From Coriaria nepalensis (lineage: Eukaryota > Streptophyta > Magnoliopsida > Cucurbitales > Coriariaceae), in assembly GCA_027186245.1 (NCBI GenBank), contig CP114485.1:1550001-1614000 (forward strand): DNA of 64,000 nucleotides, given 5' to 3'. Positions within the stretch are counted from its first letter, which is position 1. Every line of letters begins with the position of its first letter. Under the pieces are notes generated by a model that saw nothing but the letters and a program-made list of their open reading frames with translations, did not search any database and was not told the DNA's origin. Below, in pieces: positions 12,415 through 24,822 of the stretch. The translations under genes and the position numbers were made by a program.

Positions 12415-14172
12415 ATGACATTTTCCATCCGAAACGGCTCCATGCAGTGGGCTGACATGAGACACCTAACCCACCAAACACTAACCGGTCGGTGGTTCAT
12501 GGTCTTTGCCTCAATCCTAATCATGTCCACTGCCGGTGCAACCTACATGTTCAGCCTCTACTCCAAAGACATTAAGTCCGTCCTCGGATATGACCAAACA
12601 ACTCTCAATCTCCTCAGCTTCTCCAAGGACCTTGGAAGCAATGTCGGAATACTTGCCGGCCTAATCAACGAGGTCACTCCTCCATGGGTCGTGCTCTCAA
12701 TAGGTACACTTCTCAACTTTTTTGGCTACTTCATGATCTGGCTAGCCGTTACAAAACGGATCCCTAAACCGCACGTGTGGCACATGTGCTTGTACATTTG
12801 CATAGGTGCAAACTCTCAATCTTTTACCAACACAGGGTCATTAGTCACATGCGTTAAAAACTTCCCAGAAAGCCGGGGTGTCGTGATCGGAATCTTGAAA
12901 GGGTATGTCGGATTAAGTGGTGCGATAATTACACAATTGTATCATGCTTTCTATGGCAACGATACTAAGTCTTTGATCTTGCTAATTGGCTGGCTCCCTG
13001 CTGCTATTTCCTTTGCATTTTTACGTACCATTAGGATCATCAAAATTACCAAACACCCCAATGAGCTTAGAGTCTTTTACAACTTCCTCTACATCTCTCT
13101 GGGGCTTGCTGGGTTCTTAATGATGATGATTATTATTCAGAAAAATATAAAATTTTCTCAAGGCGAGTACGTTGGTAGTGCAGTCGCAGTGCTTCTCTTA
13201 CTCTTTCTCCCTCTCCTTGTCGTTATATTGGAAGAATACAATCTTTCGTTGACCAAAAACTCGTTGCCTTTCTCTACAACAAGTACTAGTACTACTTTTT
13301 CTCAGGAACCAAACATAGAATTACTTACGAAACAAGAAAGATTATCTAGATCATGCTGGAAAACTGTTTTCAATCCACCAGAAAGAGGCGAGGACTACAC
13401 AATTCTGCAAGCACTTTTCAGCATCGACATGTTGATATTATTCGTCACAGCAATGTGTGGAGTAGGCGGGACCCTCACTGCAATAGACAATCTTGGCCAA
13501 ATCGGAGCGTCTTTAGGGTATCCTACCACAAGCACAAGCACGTTCGTTTCACTCGTAAGCATATGGAACTACCTCGGACGAGTCGTCGCTGGGTTTGTGT
13601 CGGAAATTTTCTTGATAAAATACAACTTCCCACGTCCTCTCATGCTCACGCTAACACTCTTTCTATCATGCCTGGGCCATCTCCTGATTGCGTTCGACGT
13701 AGCCAATGGACTTTATGTAGCGTCGATAGTGATCGGGTTTTGTTTCGGGGCCCAGTGGCCGCTAGTCTTCGCCATAATATCCGAGCTTTTCGGGCTCAAG
13801 TATTACTCCACGTTGATGAATTTTGGCTCGGTGGCGAGTCCGGTTGGGCTGTACGTGCTAAACGTGAAGGTGGCCGGTCATTTGTACGACAAGGAAGCGA
13901 CGAGGCAGATGGAGGGTTTAGGGCTTAAGAGAAAGGAAGGGGAGGAGTTGAATTGTATTGGGGTGGAGTGTTTTAAGCTGTCGTTTATTGTAATAACTTG
14001 TGTCACTCTTTTGGGTGCTTTTGTTTCGCTTGTTTTGGTGATTAGGACGAGGATGTTTTACAAGGGTGACATTTATAAGAGGTTTAAACAGGAGGAGGTT
14101 GATTCGGCCAGGCCAGCTCAGACCCAGACCAGCCAGATGGCACTGCATCATGAAAACGGCGTCGTTGGATAA
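12415..14172 (+). CDS. NFD4-like MFS transporter (nodulin-like domain), 585 aa, copy 1
   Basis: A single-exon polytopic membrane protein. The N-terminal half has the plant nodulin-like domain pattern: [20 protein letters not shown], then [15 protein letters not shown], and later [13 protein letters not shown]. The C-terminal half has the MFS-like repeat with [29 protein letters not shown] and PRPLMLTL. About 12 membrane segments are apparent, with a hydrophilic central loop at about residues 275-320. Proteins of this type are annotated NUCLEAR FUSION DEFECTIVE 4-like. The substrate is generally unknown, and family reports concern membrane transport in several organelles. It is a tandem paralogue of the next gene, 0.7 kb away on the same strand. 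There is no frameshift. Confidence 0.92.
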   Translation: MTFSIRNGSMQWADMRHLTHQTLTGRWFMVFASILIMSTAGATYMFSLYSKDIKSVLGYDQTTLNLLSFSKDLGSNVGILAGLINEVTPPWVVLSIGTLLNFFGYFMIWLAVTKRIPKPHVWHMCLYICIGANSQSFTNTGSLVTCVKNFPESRGVVIGILKGYVGLSGAIITQLYHAFYGNDTKSLILLIGWLPAAISFAFLRTIRIIKITKHPNELRVFYNFLYISLGLAGFLMMMIIIQKNIKFSQGEYVGSAVAVLLLLFLPLLVVILEEYNLSLTKNSLPFSTTSTSTTFSQEPNIELLTKQERLSRSCWKTVFNPPERGEDYTILQALFSIDMLILFVTAMCGVGGTLTAIDNLGQIGASLGYPTTSTSTFVSLVSIWNYLGRVVAGFVSEIFLIKYNFPRPLMLTLTLFLSCLGHLLIAFDVANGLYVASIVIGFCFGAQWPLVFAIISELFGLKYYSTLMNFGSVASPVGLYVLNVKVAGHLYDKEATRQMEGLGLKRKEGEELNCIGVECFKLSFIVITCVTLLGAFVSLVLVIRTRMFYKGDIYKRFKQEEVDSARPAQTQTSQMALHHENGVVG

Positions 14173-14859
14173 ATGTTAACTCTAAAAAAATGGATTATAG
14201 ATTTAGGTATTCGTTGCCTAACTGGGATCCTTCCCTCCACCTCCCTACTCTCTGTTCGTAGGTATCTTGGATTCTTATTTTTATAATTATATGGTTTTTT
14301 TTTTCCTTCTTAAAATCATATAGTAAATGTAGAACGAAAGTATAAAATATGGCCTGTGTGACAAACAAATTATATGGCCAATTTAACAACTTAATATTAC
14401 TCTTTAGACTTTTTCGTTCTCTATTTTCGGACTCTAGATTAATGTCATAGTCTGCAGCCACGTTGTTGTTGCTTGATTGGTGAAATCTCCATTGATCCAT
14501 CCAGCTGTCTCTGATAATTTGTCAACGCCTTAGATAAGAGGGAAATGAATGGATACAGTGAGTATCATATCCAGTCAAGCATATCTAAGATTCTTGCTCA
14601 CAAGTCACAATTCAGCCCATACAATAATTCGATTATTTAGTTTAAACTCAATGTCACGACTTGCTGGAGGCTATAGTTTAATATTATCATCCATCGGGCA
14701 CCACTCCTTCCCCATAATTTTGGATCTCTTTATTCAACGTCCGATGGAGCCACCTGCTCCTGCGTAGCGACATTTATACCTAAACGTCTATAAAACTGTA
14801 CAAGCAGAAGAACCCATCCCCTACCTATACACAAAACCTCTTTGTCTGGAGGAGAAGAA
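14173..14859. promoter_or_regulatory. Spacer between tandem MFS genes, with TATA box
   Basis: AT-rich spacer. A TATA-like TATAAAA at 14789-14795 sits about 65 bases before the ATG (14860) of the second gene. Otherwise nothing recognised. Confidence 0.55.
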
Positions 14860-16635
14860 ATGGAGGTTCCCAAATTGGGGCGGTCCAACATGAGGAGCTT
14901 CGCGCTCCAACTAATCTCCGGTTCATGGTTCATGATGTTTGCTTCCTTTCTCATCATGTCCATGGCCGGAATCCCGTACATGTTCGGCCTCTACTCCGGC
15001 ACCCTTAAATCCGTCCTCGGATACGACCAAACTACCCTCAACTTCATCAGTTTCTTTAAAGACGTTGGAACTACTGTCGGAATCCTTGCCGGACTAATCA
15101 ACGAGGTGACACCTCCGTGGGCCGTACTCGCCATGGGTGCGGGCCTCAATTTCTTCGGCTACTTCATGATCTATCTCTCTGTCACTCAAAAACTCCCCAA
15201 ACCTCATGTCTGGCTCATGTGCTTGTACATCTGCGTTGGAGCAAACGCTACAACGTTTGCCAACACAGGTGCGCTTGTCACGTGCGTTAAAAACTACCCA
15301 GAAAAACGTGGAGTCGTTATAGGGATTCTGAAGGGGTATATAGGATTGAGTGGAGCTATTGTTACTCAACTTTACCATGCAATTTATGGAAACGATGCTA
15401 AGTCTTTGCTGTTGCTGTTAGGCTGGCTCCCCGCCGTTATTTCTTTTGTTTTTCTTCCTACAGTTCGAAGCCTTAAGGTTAACCATCAGCCCAATGAGCT
15501 TAAAGTTTTCTTCAACTTCCTTTACATCTCACTTGGTCTAGCTAGCTTTCTCATGATCATGATCATTTTCCAACAAAAGTTTGATTTTACCCACAGTGAA
15601 TACAGTGGCAGTGCGGCTTTAACAGTGTTTTTACTTCTCCTGCCGATTGTTATAGTTTTCGGTGAAGAATTCAAGCTCTGGAAAAACAAGGTTCTAGCTT
15701 TGAACGATCCTTCACCGATCAAAATCACAACTACTTCTCCTTCTACTGAAATAGTAGAATCTTCTACACCTCGATCAACAGCAATTATTACTAATCATAA
15801 GAGACAAGATTTATGGTGGGAAAATGTATTCAATCCTCCGAAAAGGGGAGAGGATTTCACTATACTTCAAGCACTTTTCAGCATCGACATGTTCATCCTT
15901 TTCATCGCCACGGCATGTGGGGTTGGTGGTACCTTAACAGCCATTGACAATCTCGGTCAAATCGGCGCTTCTCAAGATTACCCGAAAAGAAGCATAAGCA
16001 CGTTCGTTTCATTAGTAAGCATATGGAACTACCTAGGCCGGGTTTTCTCCGGTTTTGCCTCAGAAATTCTCCTCACCAAATACAAGTTCCCTCGCCCTCT
16101 CATGCTCACTCTAGTCCTCCTCTTATCATGTGCGGGCCATCTTCTTATAGCCTTTAACCCACCCGGAGCTCTCTACGTCGCTTCTATCATTACCGGATTT
16201 TGTTACGGTGCCCAATGGCCTCTACTTTTCTCGATAGTTTCCGAGCTCTTCGGGCTTAAGTATTACGCGACGTTGTATAATTTCGGGTCAGTGGCCAGTC
16301 CAGTCGGGTTATATGTATTGAACGTGAATGTTGCTGGACATTTGTATGATAAGGAGGCTAAGAAGCAGTTAGCAGCTTTCGGGCTTGTTAGAAAAGCAGG
16401 AGAGGAGTTGAATTGCAGTGGGGTGGTGTGCTTTAAGTTGTCATTTATTATTATTACCGCCGTAACTTTTTTTGGTATGATAGCTTCTTTGATCTTGGTT
16501 TTGAGGACTAGGATGTTTTACCGGAGTGATATCTATAAGAAGTTCAGAGAAGAAGAGGGGGGTGATCAGAAGAATGTTGAATTACAAGGTAACGGAGTTG
16601 TTCCTTTGGATTCGAAATATGGACAAAAACAATAG
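14860..16635 (+). CDS. NFD4-like MFS transporter (nodulin-like domain), 591 aa, copy 2
   Basis: Single exon, with the same domain order as the upstream copy. Long identical or near-identical blocks include [62 protein letters not shown] and [14 protein letters not shown]. Differences concentrate in the central cytosolic loop (Ser/Thr-rich here) and at the C-terminal tail. The start is taken as the ATG at 14860 (MEVPKLG); the frame is open a few codons further up but only with TTG, not a plant start. This is a tandem duplication in the same orientation. Divergence is appreciable, so the duplication is not recent, and both copies are intact. Confidence 0.92.
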   Translation: MEVPKLGRSNMRSFALQLISGSWFMMFASFLIMSMAGIPYMFGLYSGTLKSVLGYDQTTLNFISFFKDVGTTVGILAGLINEVTPPWAVLAMGAGLNFFGYFMIYLSVTQKLPKPHVWLMCLYICVGANATTFANTGALVTCVKNYPEKRGVVIGILKGYIGLSGAIVTQLYHAIYGNDAKSLLLLLGWLPAVISFVFLPTVRSLKVNHQPNELKVFFNFLYISLGLASFLMIMIIFQQKFDFTHSEYSGSAALTVFLLLLPIVIVFGEEFKLWKNKVLALNDPSPIKITTTSPSTEIVESSTPRSTAIITNHKRQDLWWENVFNPPKRGEDFTILQALFSIDMFILFIATACGVGGTLTAIDNLGQIGASQDYPKRSISTFVSLVSIWNYLGRVFSGFASEILLTKYKFPRPLMLTLVLLLSCAGHLLIAFNPPGALYVASIITGFCYGAQWPLLFSIVSELFGLKYYATLYNFGSVASPVGLYVLNVNVAGHLYDKEAKKQLAAFGLVRKAGEELNCSGVVCFKLSFIIITAVTFFGMIASLILVLRTRMFYRSDIYKKFREEEGGDQKNVELQGNGVVPLDSKYGQKQ

Positions 16636-17251
16636 GAAAACAAAATAAAGATATATATATATATATATATAGAAATTAGGATCCACTTGCTGGTTTTTGT
16701 TTGACTTATTTTGTAAGATCCATGAACAACGCTGTCTATACATAAATAAAATTAATATAAAAATTGCTACTTAATGAATTCTTCGATGTGGACGAATGTG
16801 TCGTAAACAAATCAGTTGAAGTCATTGTAGTTGACTATAATTGCACATAATTCGTCGTTGATTTTCTTGATACGTATTGTCATATTTAATTGGAGTAGTT
16901 ACTCCAAATATCCCTTACACCTTAGTTATTGAAATGTGAATTAATAATAATATATATATATATATATATAAATAAAAGAAAGAAGTGGGCAAGTTTTGAA
17001 ATGTGAATTAATGATGGGTTGGGCTTCGAAGTGACATTGTAATGGGCCAAAATGTTAACGACACAGCTGCTAGAAGACTTTTCCACTACTCCCAGCCTAC
17101 GCACAAATATGGGCTTTAAGATCAGCCCAATAACCGATACCAGTCTCCTCTAAAAATTTTACCCCCCAAAAAAAGCAAGCACTCTTCAGTCTCTCCCTTA
17201 TGCACATTTCGTCCTGGTTTTGGTGATCTCCCTCACATTTTCAACCCTACC
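16636..17251. other. Intergenic: MFS 3' flank and KTF1-like promoter
   Basis: Contains two (TA)n microsatellites (about 16650-16671 and 16950-16971). The 5' UTR of the next gene follows. No coding signal. Confidence 0.55.
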
Positions 17252-20200
17252 ATGGCGAAGGGCAAGGAGGTAGCCAATAAAGCCTGCTCCGGAAAGCGGA
17301 AGCATTGTGGCGCATTCGACGAGGACAAGACCGGTGGTGGCCAGAAGCGGAATAATCGGGGAGTTCTTCAGTTCTTTGAAGATTCTGCAGCTGAAATTGG
17401 CGAGAGCGATGAAAGTTTTTTCGGCGATGGTATAGTCTTCTCCTTGTCTTCATGATACTCTTCTAATTCTCTGTTTTATGGTTTGATTATTGGGCTTTTC
17501 AGGTCGTTCTTTAATTTCATCCTTACTTTGCTTTATAGCTGTCGTGAATTCTAGGGGCTTGAGGTCGGCTTTTTCAGTGAGAATACTGACCAAGCTTTCA
17601 TTTTCTAAAATTTGAAAATTTTGGGGCTTGATTGTCAGTTGGAATCATGGAAACTGAAATGGGGGTTGTTTAGCGGTAGTTGAAATCTTCTGCTGATTTT
17701 ATGGCTTCATTTTCAGTTGGGAGAAGTTCTTGCATGACCTGGTCTGGGGCAAGAGTCAAGACCAGACTACTAAAAAAACATGACAAGTGGATAGAAATTA
17801 TTTCACTTTTTAGACATACTAGAAATATACAGATTTCTTAACAAATGTTTGCCGCCAGTAAGGTTCAGATCGTTATCTGTTACTTAGAACATTCCTGCAT
17901 GTGCGTTAAAGTTTATCGTACACATGCACGCATATGTACGCATTGATCTGGCTCAAATGCTATTCAATAATATACACTGGGTCTCTTTTTCTTTTCCCAT
18001 TTCAACTTTTGAAAATAGGTTTTATGGAGGAGGATTTTGAAGTGGAGCCAGAAGTCCAGAATGATCAAGGAAAAGCTCAAAGTTTTCCATTCATTCCGAA
18101 AGAAGAAGAGATGAATGAAGCAGAGTTTGATCGAATGATGGAAGAACGATTTAAGGCTGGCTCCAGTTTTGTTACATATTCTGAATATGAGAATAAAAGA
18201 TTGGTTGAGAGAAATTCTCTTCCACTTTCTGCAAAGGATCCAATCATCTGGAAAGTCAAATGCGCGGTATGGTGTTTTCTATGTTGTTTATAATTTGTAC
18301 AGTGAAAACTTGGAATGACGTTTACCACTCTTCTTTCTTACTTTATTTAACTTGTTTTTTTACAACTCAACCTTATTGTCTGTAGGTTGGACGTGAGAGG
18401 TTTTCAGCATTCTGTCTTATGCAGAAGTTTGTTGATATGAAATCACTTGGTACCAAATTGCAGATAGTATCTGCATTTTCTTCTGACCATATAAAAGGTG
18501 CTATCTACATGGAGGCTTACAAGCAGTCTGATATCAATGAGGTGCTTAAATATTCGTCACTTGAAGCATTTGTGGATTATGTTATTATCAATACTAGTCT
18601 GCTGCTTCCCTGATGGTGATCCCAAAGTTTCCAAACTCACACTTCAACAAAATATGAATCCAGGCATGCAAAGGCCTTAGTAGCATATATTCCAGTCGAA
18701 TTGCTATGGTTCCAGAGAATGAAGTTTCTCAGTTGCTCTCTTATCAGAGTAAATGCAGTGAAGTCGTGGAGGGCATGTGGGCTCGTGTGAAGAATGGAAT
18801 ATACAAAGGGGACCTGGCACAGGTAGTGTGGTGTCTTGTATTCATTTCTTGGGCGAAAGTGTGTTGTCATATAGACTAACCGAGTTTCTGTGTCTCTCTC
18901 TCTTTTTTTTTTCCTGTAGATTGTGGCTGTCAACAATTCACGGAAAAGAGCAACAGTGAAGCTGGTTCCAAGGATTGATCTAAAGTTGTTGGCTGTAAAA
19001 TATGTAAGAAAGTTTATTTACCTCATGAATCTCATTAATTGTTGAATTTTTGTTACGGTTATTTTCCTGTAATATAGTTCACTATATATCTACATGACTT
19101 CTGTGCATCCATGAGTTACTTGTGCACTCTGTGCTTATGGTTTCGGGATTATTAGCCTAAATAGGAAACCCGTTTCACCATCTTCCATCGTTGTAATTCC
19201 CCACAATGTAAGGTTTGTTTTCATAGATTATTCTTCTTGGATTAATCTGGTTCAATCATCATAGGGTGGAGGAGGTTCTGCTAAAAAGAAGTCTTCTACT
19301 CCAGCACCAAGATTGATCAGCTCAAGTGAACTTGAGTAATGGAAATAAATGCACCTCTCGAAGTCCTCTTTTCTTTTGTTAATTGTGGTATCTTCCCATA
19401 TTTATTTTATCAAAATATTCATTTATACACAGGGAATTTCGTCCTCTCATTCAGTATAGACGTGATCGTGAGACTGGAAAACATTTTGAGTTTCTTGATG
19501 GTCTGATGTTCAAAGATGGATATCTATATAAAAAAGTATCTCTGGATTCACTGATTTGCTGGAGTGTTGTGCCAACTGAAGAGGAGATATTAAAATTTAA
19601 GCCTTCTGAGATCAATGAATCTGATGATTTGGAGTGGCTTTCACAGCTTTATGGAAATCAAAATCAGAGGCGGGTAATCAAGACTGATGGATTGGGTGGA
19701 AAAGGAGAAGGTTCATCAGGTTTTAATAAAGGGCTTGAAAAAGGAGAGGGCTCATCAGGGGTTGATAAGGGTGGAGATCAAGGAGAGAGCTCATCGGGAG
19801 TTGATAATGGTGGAGGTAAAGGAGAGGGCTCATCGAGGGTTGATAAAGGTGGAGGAGGTAAAGGACAGGGCTCATCAGGGGTTGATAAAGGGGGAGGCAA
19901 AGGAAAGCGTCCATCAGGAGTTGGTAAAGGGGGTAAAGGAGAGGGCTCATTAGAGTCAAATGCCATGAATAACTATGAAGTGCATGATTTTGTTTGCTTT
20001 GGGTAAGATTTTCTAAGATTTCTAATGATGCCAACGTAATGTCACCTGTCTTTTGTGCTTCTATCTATAATTAGTTACTTTTTCTATGACAGCCGAATGG
20101 ATTTTGGTGTTATATTAGGTGTAGAGAGAGATGAAAGTTACAAGGTATATTTTTTAGTTAGTCTACATGCCTATAGTTCTGGTCAATGTCATGGGTCTAC

Positions 20201-23200
20201 TGGATAGCTAATGTCTATCGTTTCTGTGTCTCGCCCACTTACCTTCTGTTTCATTTTTAGATTCTAAAATATAGTCAAGAAGGGCCTAAGGTAGTATATG
20301 TTCAAAAAAAAGACTTGAAAGGTGGGCCTTCAGGTACAAAATTTACTACTGTGGATAAGCACAAGAAGGCCATTTCCCTTAAGGATACTGTTAAGGTTTT
20401 GGAAGGACTGTCTAAGGTTTGGATCCAATCTCAGTACATAGAGCTCATTTTTTCCAGTTCACTGGTACATATATTACCTCTCAAGTCTTAGTCATTCTAA
20501 AGTGTTTACCTCAATTGACAGGATAGGCAAGGGATTGTCAAACATATTTATCGGCACATCGTGTTCATACGTGATGAAAATGAAGTTGAAAATGATGGCT
20601 ATATCTGCTGTAAATCTGAAATATGTGAGAAAATTAAGCTTTCCTGTGATGATCCTAATGACAAGGTTTGGAGTCATTTCTTCTAGCCTCATACTGCATT
20701 TATGGATCCTTGTATCCTTCTGCTGATATTGTTTCCTTGTTTAGGGTGGTGAAATAGCTAACTTGGGTTTCAAAGATTTCTCATCATCTCCCAAGTCCCC
20801 CTTGTCACCTAAAAAGCCATGGGAAAACAAGCAAGACTGTATGTAAAAGTGTGCTGTAATCTCTGTGTGGGCAACAGATACCCATATAGGTCAATATCTG
20901 ATAGTTTCTTTATTGTAATGCAGTCAACCGAGGAGATAGAGATGGCATGTTCTCCATTGGTCAAAGCATGAGAATCCGTGTTGGCCCTTTAAAGGGATAC
21001 CTTTGCCGTGTTGTAGCCATCCATCGTACAGAGATTACAGTGAAGCTTGATTCTCAACATAAGGTTCTAACAGGTTTGTCTGATGATATTGTTCTTGATT
21101 TAGTTGAATCTTGAATTTTGTAGCTAGTTTTTGTTGCTGTGACGTTTTCACTTGTTGATACTGCAGTCAAAGGTGAGCATCTTTCGGAAGTTCGTGGGAA
21201 GAGCTCTGACATTTATATGAGGTTCATATCACTATCTCTGTAATGGCTATATTGCTAGAATTGTTTGAATACTTCAAAGTTTCTAATAATGATTTTGGCG
21301 TGCTATGTCTGAACTAATAGTGGGAATCCAGAATCAGCTTCTCTAAAACCATTTGGTCTACTTGGAACTGATGACTGCTCCCAAGGTGTGAATTGTTTTC
21401 TCTCATTAGGTTCTAAAAGTAGATCTAGGTTCCACGGTTTAATGTCAAGTGCATACTTTTGAAATTATAAGCTGATCATGTCAACTTCTTTGTCAACATT
21501 TTCCTGATGTACTTCTATGGTGCATTCTTTGATGAATGCTCTTGTACAGAATGCCTATTTAATTTCACCTAATTTTGGTTTCTTTTTATATTTTTTTCAG
21601 GGGAGATTAAAATTTTGATTAATTATTTAGGATTAATTACATTAACGTTTGTCTTTATTGAAAGATTGGATGGGTGGTGTGGGAACATCAGCAGGAAGTG
21701 ATGGGTGGGCTACTGGAGCTTTATCTGCTGAGAGGTAAATGTATAGCTGCTTCAAGTATCTGGGTTTGAAACCCCCCCCCCCCCCCCCCCAAAAAAAAAC
21801 CCCAACAAAATAAAAAAAGCTAGTTGCAGCATGGATTTAAATCAATTTAAATATCTTCCTTCTTTAGTGCTTTTAAATATATGTACTGCTGTCTGTGTGC
21901 ACTTTTTGTAGGAGCTCTTGGCCTAGTTTCCCTGCTTCTGGATCTTCGGTTTGTTATCAACTTGCACCCTTGTTGTCACTATGTTTGTGCATTTTGTCTA
22001 AAATTATATCAATGATGTTTTCCTCTCAATGTTTTCAGCTGCAGCCTGGTTCCAGTTCTTCCAACCCTTTTAGTTCTGAAGGTAAAGATACAAATGCAGG
22101 TACGCTAAATATATAATACATTTCAAATTCCTCATCATTCTCATGTTGGTCTGCACTCATGGCTCTTCATAATATGTCAGATGTGACAGAAGATACCCCT
22201 TGGGAAAGCAAAGTGGCTCCAAAACGAAACTCGTCCTGGGGTGCTGAGGCCGCTGCTGATGTTACTGGTGCTAGTGGTGATCAAGTTGGTGGCTGGGGAA
22301 AAAGCAATTCGTGGGACAAAGCTAGCAGTAATACAGGCTTTGATGGAAGTGCATCTAATAGCTGGGATAAATCCATAGTACCTGGAGATGTGAATAAGAA
22401 CAATATATTAGATGACAATCAGGGTAATGGAAAAACATCTGAGGATCCTTGGGACAAAGGGAAGAATGTAATTGGGAAGGAGACTAGCAGTTGGGGTGCT
22501 GCAACTTCTGGTAAGAATCAGAATGAGTCATGGGACAAAGGTAAGGATACTGAATCAGGATCATGGACTAAGAATGAAAGCCCAAGTGTTCGTAAGGATG
22601 GCTGGAACAAGACTAGCAGTTGGGGAGCAGCAACTTCTGATAAGAATCAATTTGAGTCTCTGGACAAAGGCAAGGGTGTTGAATCAGGATCATGGAATAA
22701 GAATGGAAGCTCAGGTGTTGGTAATGATAGCTTGAACAAGACTAGCTGTTGGGGTGCTGCAGCTTCTGTTAAGAATGAGTTTGAGTCAGCAGACAAAGGT
22801 AAGGATATTGAATCAGGGTCATGGAATAAGAGCGAAAGCTCAGCTGTTTGTAAGGGTATCTGGAACAATTCACATTCCCAGAAATCTGGAAATGATGATG
22901 GATCTGCTTGGGGTAAGGCTATGAAGAGCCAAGATGATGGCATTACCTTAGAGAATCAAAGGGGCTCTTGGGGCAATACTGCAGTGGTAAAATGCGGAGA
23001 GAAAGATGGTTTGGGTGCAAGCACGGTGGATTGGAGTGCTCCAAAAGCTTCAGAGGGAAACTCTTCTGGGTGGAATCAGAAGTCTACTGACAGTGATATA
23101 GGCGAACCTAAAAGTAACTGGAACTCTGGATCCATTAATAATACTGGAAATCAAAATTCAAACTGGTCTAAGAGTGATGGGACCTCAGAGTCCGGTGTCT

Positions 23201-24822
23201 TAGGGCCTCACCCTAGTTCCACCTGGGGAAAAACAAGTAAATGGAAGTCGGGATCTGATGCTGGAAAGGATGGTGAGTCTAGTTGGGTCAGTAAAGGCAA
23301 GATAAACTTTGGATCCAGTGGGTCAGGGGGGAATCAGGACTCTGACTCAGGCAAGAAAAGCAACTGGAATTCCGCATCTGGAGAGCCTAATTGGAGCACA
23401 AAAGGCAATACAAACTTTGGATCTAGTGAGTCGGGGGGAAACCAGGGTTCTGAGTGGGGGAAGAAAAGCAACTGGAATTCCGGATCTGGAGAGTCTAACT
23501 GGGGTGCAAAAGGCAAGTGGAATTCAAGTAATGACTTGCAATCAAATGATTCTACCGGCGGAGGTGAAACTGAAACTGATACTTACGGTAATAGGGGCGG
23601 TCGTGGGAACTGGAGAGGGAGGGGGGGTTTTGGAGGTAGAGATAATTCTGACACAGGAGGAGGGTATAGAGGAAGAGGAAGAGGAAATTATGGAGGTAGG
23701 AATGGGGATGGAGGAGGTTTTCAGGGTAGAGGCAGATCTGAGGGAGGGTTTTCTGGTGGCAGAGGTGGCTCGGATAGGGGAGGGGGAAGAGGAGGAAGAG
23801 GATGTGGGAGGAGGGACTTTTCTGGTGGTTGGAACAATGATTCTAGTGAAGATAAGCCCTACAGCTGGAGTAGTGAGGCAAACAACAGTGAAGGATGGAG
23901 AAGTAACTGTCGTGGCTCAAGAGATTGGAAACAAGGGGGTGATGCAAAAGGCGAGCAGAAGAGCTGGAATTCAGGATCTGGTGGTTGGGGAAACAATTCT
24001 GGTGATGATAATAAGCCTTCAAGCTGGAATGAGGCAAACAACAGTACAGGAGGTTGGAAAAGCAATAATACTTCATCAAGCTGGGGGCAGGGGAGTGATG
24101 AAAAGAACCAGCAGAAGAGCTGGAATTCGGGATTGGGTGATGGGAATTTCAACCGCAGCGAGGATAAGTCCACTGGTGGATGGAAGAGTAATAATTCTTC
24201 AGGAACTTGGAACAAGGGAAATGATGAACGGAGCCATCAGAAAAGGTGGAATTCGGAATCTGTTAGTGGGAATAGCAACCCAGGTGAGGATAAGTCTTCA
24301 GGTGGATGGAAAAGTAATGTTTCATCAGGAACATGGGGAAAGGGAAATGATGAACAGAGCCATCAGAAGAAGTGGAGTTCTGGAGGCAGAAGTTGGAACA
24401 ATAGTCTTGGTGAGGATAACCCTTCTGGCTCGGGTGGTGTAGAAGATGGAAATAAAGGATCGAAAAGCAATGCTGATTCAGGTCCTTGGAACCAAAGTGC
24501 AGAAAAGAGCCAGAAGTGGAACACTGAAAGTACTGGTTCAGGAACTTGGAACAAAGGCCTTGGGAGTTCTAGCACTGCTCAAGCTGGAGGTTCAGACAAG
24601 CCACCATCGGGATCGGGTGGAGGAGAGAAAGGATCAGGGAGTGGTTGGGGGAGTGGATCTGATGCTGCAGGTGCAGGTCAATCGACTGGTTGGAATCAAT
24701 CAAACGATACAAAAGAAGGAACCAATTCAGGCGAGAAGCCAACTAACAATTCATTGGGTAAAGGAGGGGCTTCATCTTCTTGGGGAACCTCGAATAACTC
24801 AGGTGGCAAAGGAGGATGGTAA
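17252..24822 (+). CDS. KTF1: SPT5-like protein KTF1/RDM3 (GW/WG-rich AGO-hook), 1663 aa, 18 exons
   Basis: An SPT5 paralogue of RNA-directed DNA methylation; in Arabidopsis (also SPT5L, RDM3) it associates with Pol V transcripts and binds AGO4 through GW/WG repeats. Exons: 17252-17429, 18019-18266, 18386-18541, 18664-18822, 18920-19003, 19265-19335, 19433-20002, 20093-20144, 20261-20416, 20522-20665, 20745-20838, 20924-21073, 21167-21221, 21321-21385, 21665-21734, 21912-21948, 22039-22099, 22181-24822; 4992 nt, in frame. Order: basic/acidic N-terminus, NGN-like domain (exons 3-4), KOW-like segments (VWARVK-type in exon 4; GRMDFGVILG in exon 8; GQSMRIRVGPLKGYLCRVV in exon 12), then a tail from about residue 784 with at least two dozen GW/WG pairs and an RG-rich block (about 1250-1335). 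Exon 7 and the tail contain in-frame minisatellites. An ATG at 22159 belongs to the last intron, not a separate gene. Confidence 0.9.
19702..19960 (+). repeat. In-frame 39-nt minisatellite in KTF1-like exon 7
   Basis: About seven copies of a unit encoding roughly KGEGSSGVDKGGG (13 residues; one 42-nt variant). They insert a flexible Gly/Ser/Lys linker between the NGN/first-KOW part and the later KOW segments. The frame is preserved throughout. Confidence 0.9.
22483..22869 (+). repeat. 129-nt (43-aa) in-frame tandem repeat x3 in the GW domain
   Basis: Copies start at 22483, 22612 and 22741, each opening with ACTAGC(A/T)GTTGGGG, encoding TS(S/C)WGAA. The period is exactly 129 nt. Each copy carries one WG and one or two W(N/D/T)K motifs. 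Confidence 0.92.
24049..24426 (+). repeat. 126-nt (42-aa) in-frame tandem repeat x3 in the GW domain
   Basis: Units start at about 24049, 24175 and 24301 with GG(A/T)GG(A/T)TGGAA, encoding GGWKSN. Each continues with a SS(G/S)(T/S)W segment, a QK(R/K/S)W segment and an acidic D/E-K end. The period is 126 nt and the frame is preserved. Confidence 0.88.

Noticed and set aside
14842..14859. Upstream extension of the second MFS protein
   Set aside because: The frame is open but begins at TTG; the first ATG is at 14860.
19723..20034. Minus-strand Pro/Leu-rich frame in KTF1-like exon 7
   Set aside because: Shadow of the 39-nt coding minisatellite.
22159..22180. ATG at 22159 as start of a separate 887-aa glycine/tryptophan-rich protein
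   Set aside because: The ATG lies in an intron. A clean acceptor at 22180 joins the frame to upstream exons that continue the KTF1-like protein.
23309..24442. Long open frame in another phase within the GW-rich exon
   Set aside because: It is a by-product of low-complexity repetitive codons and has no family features.
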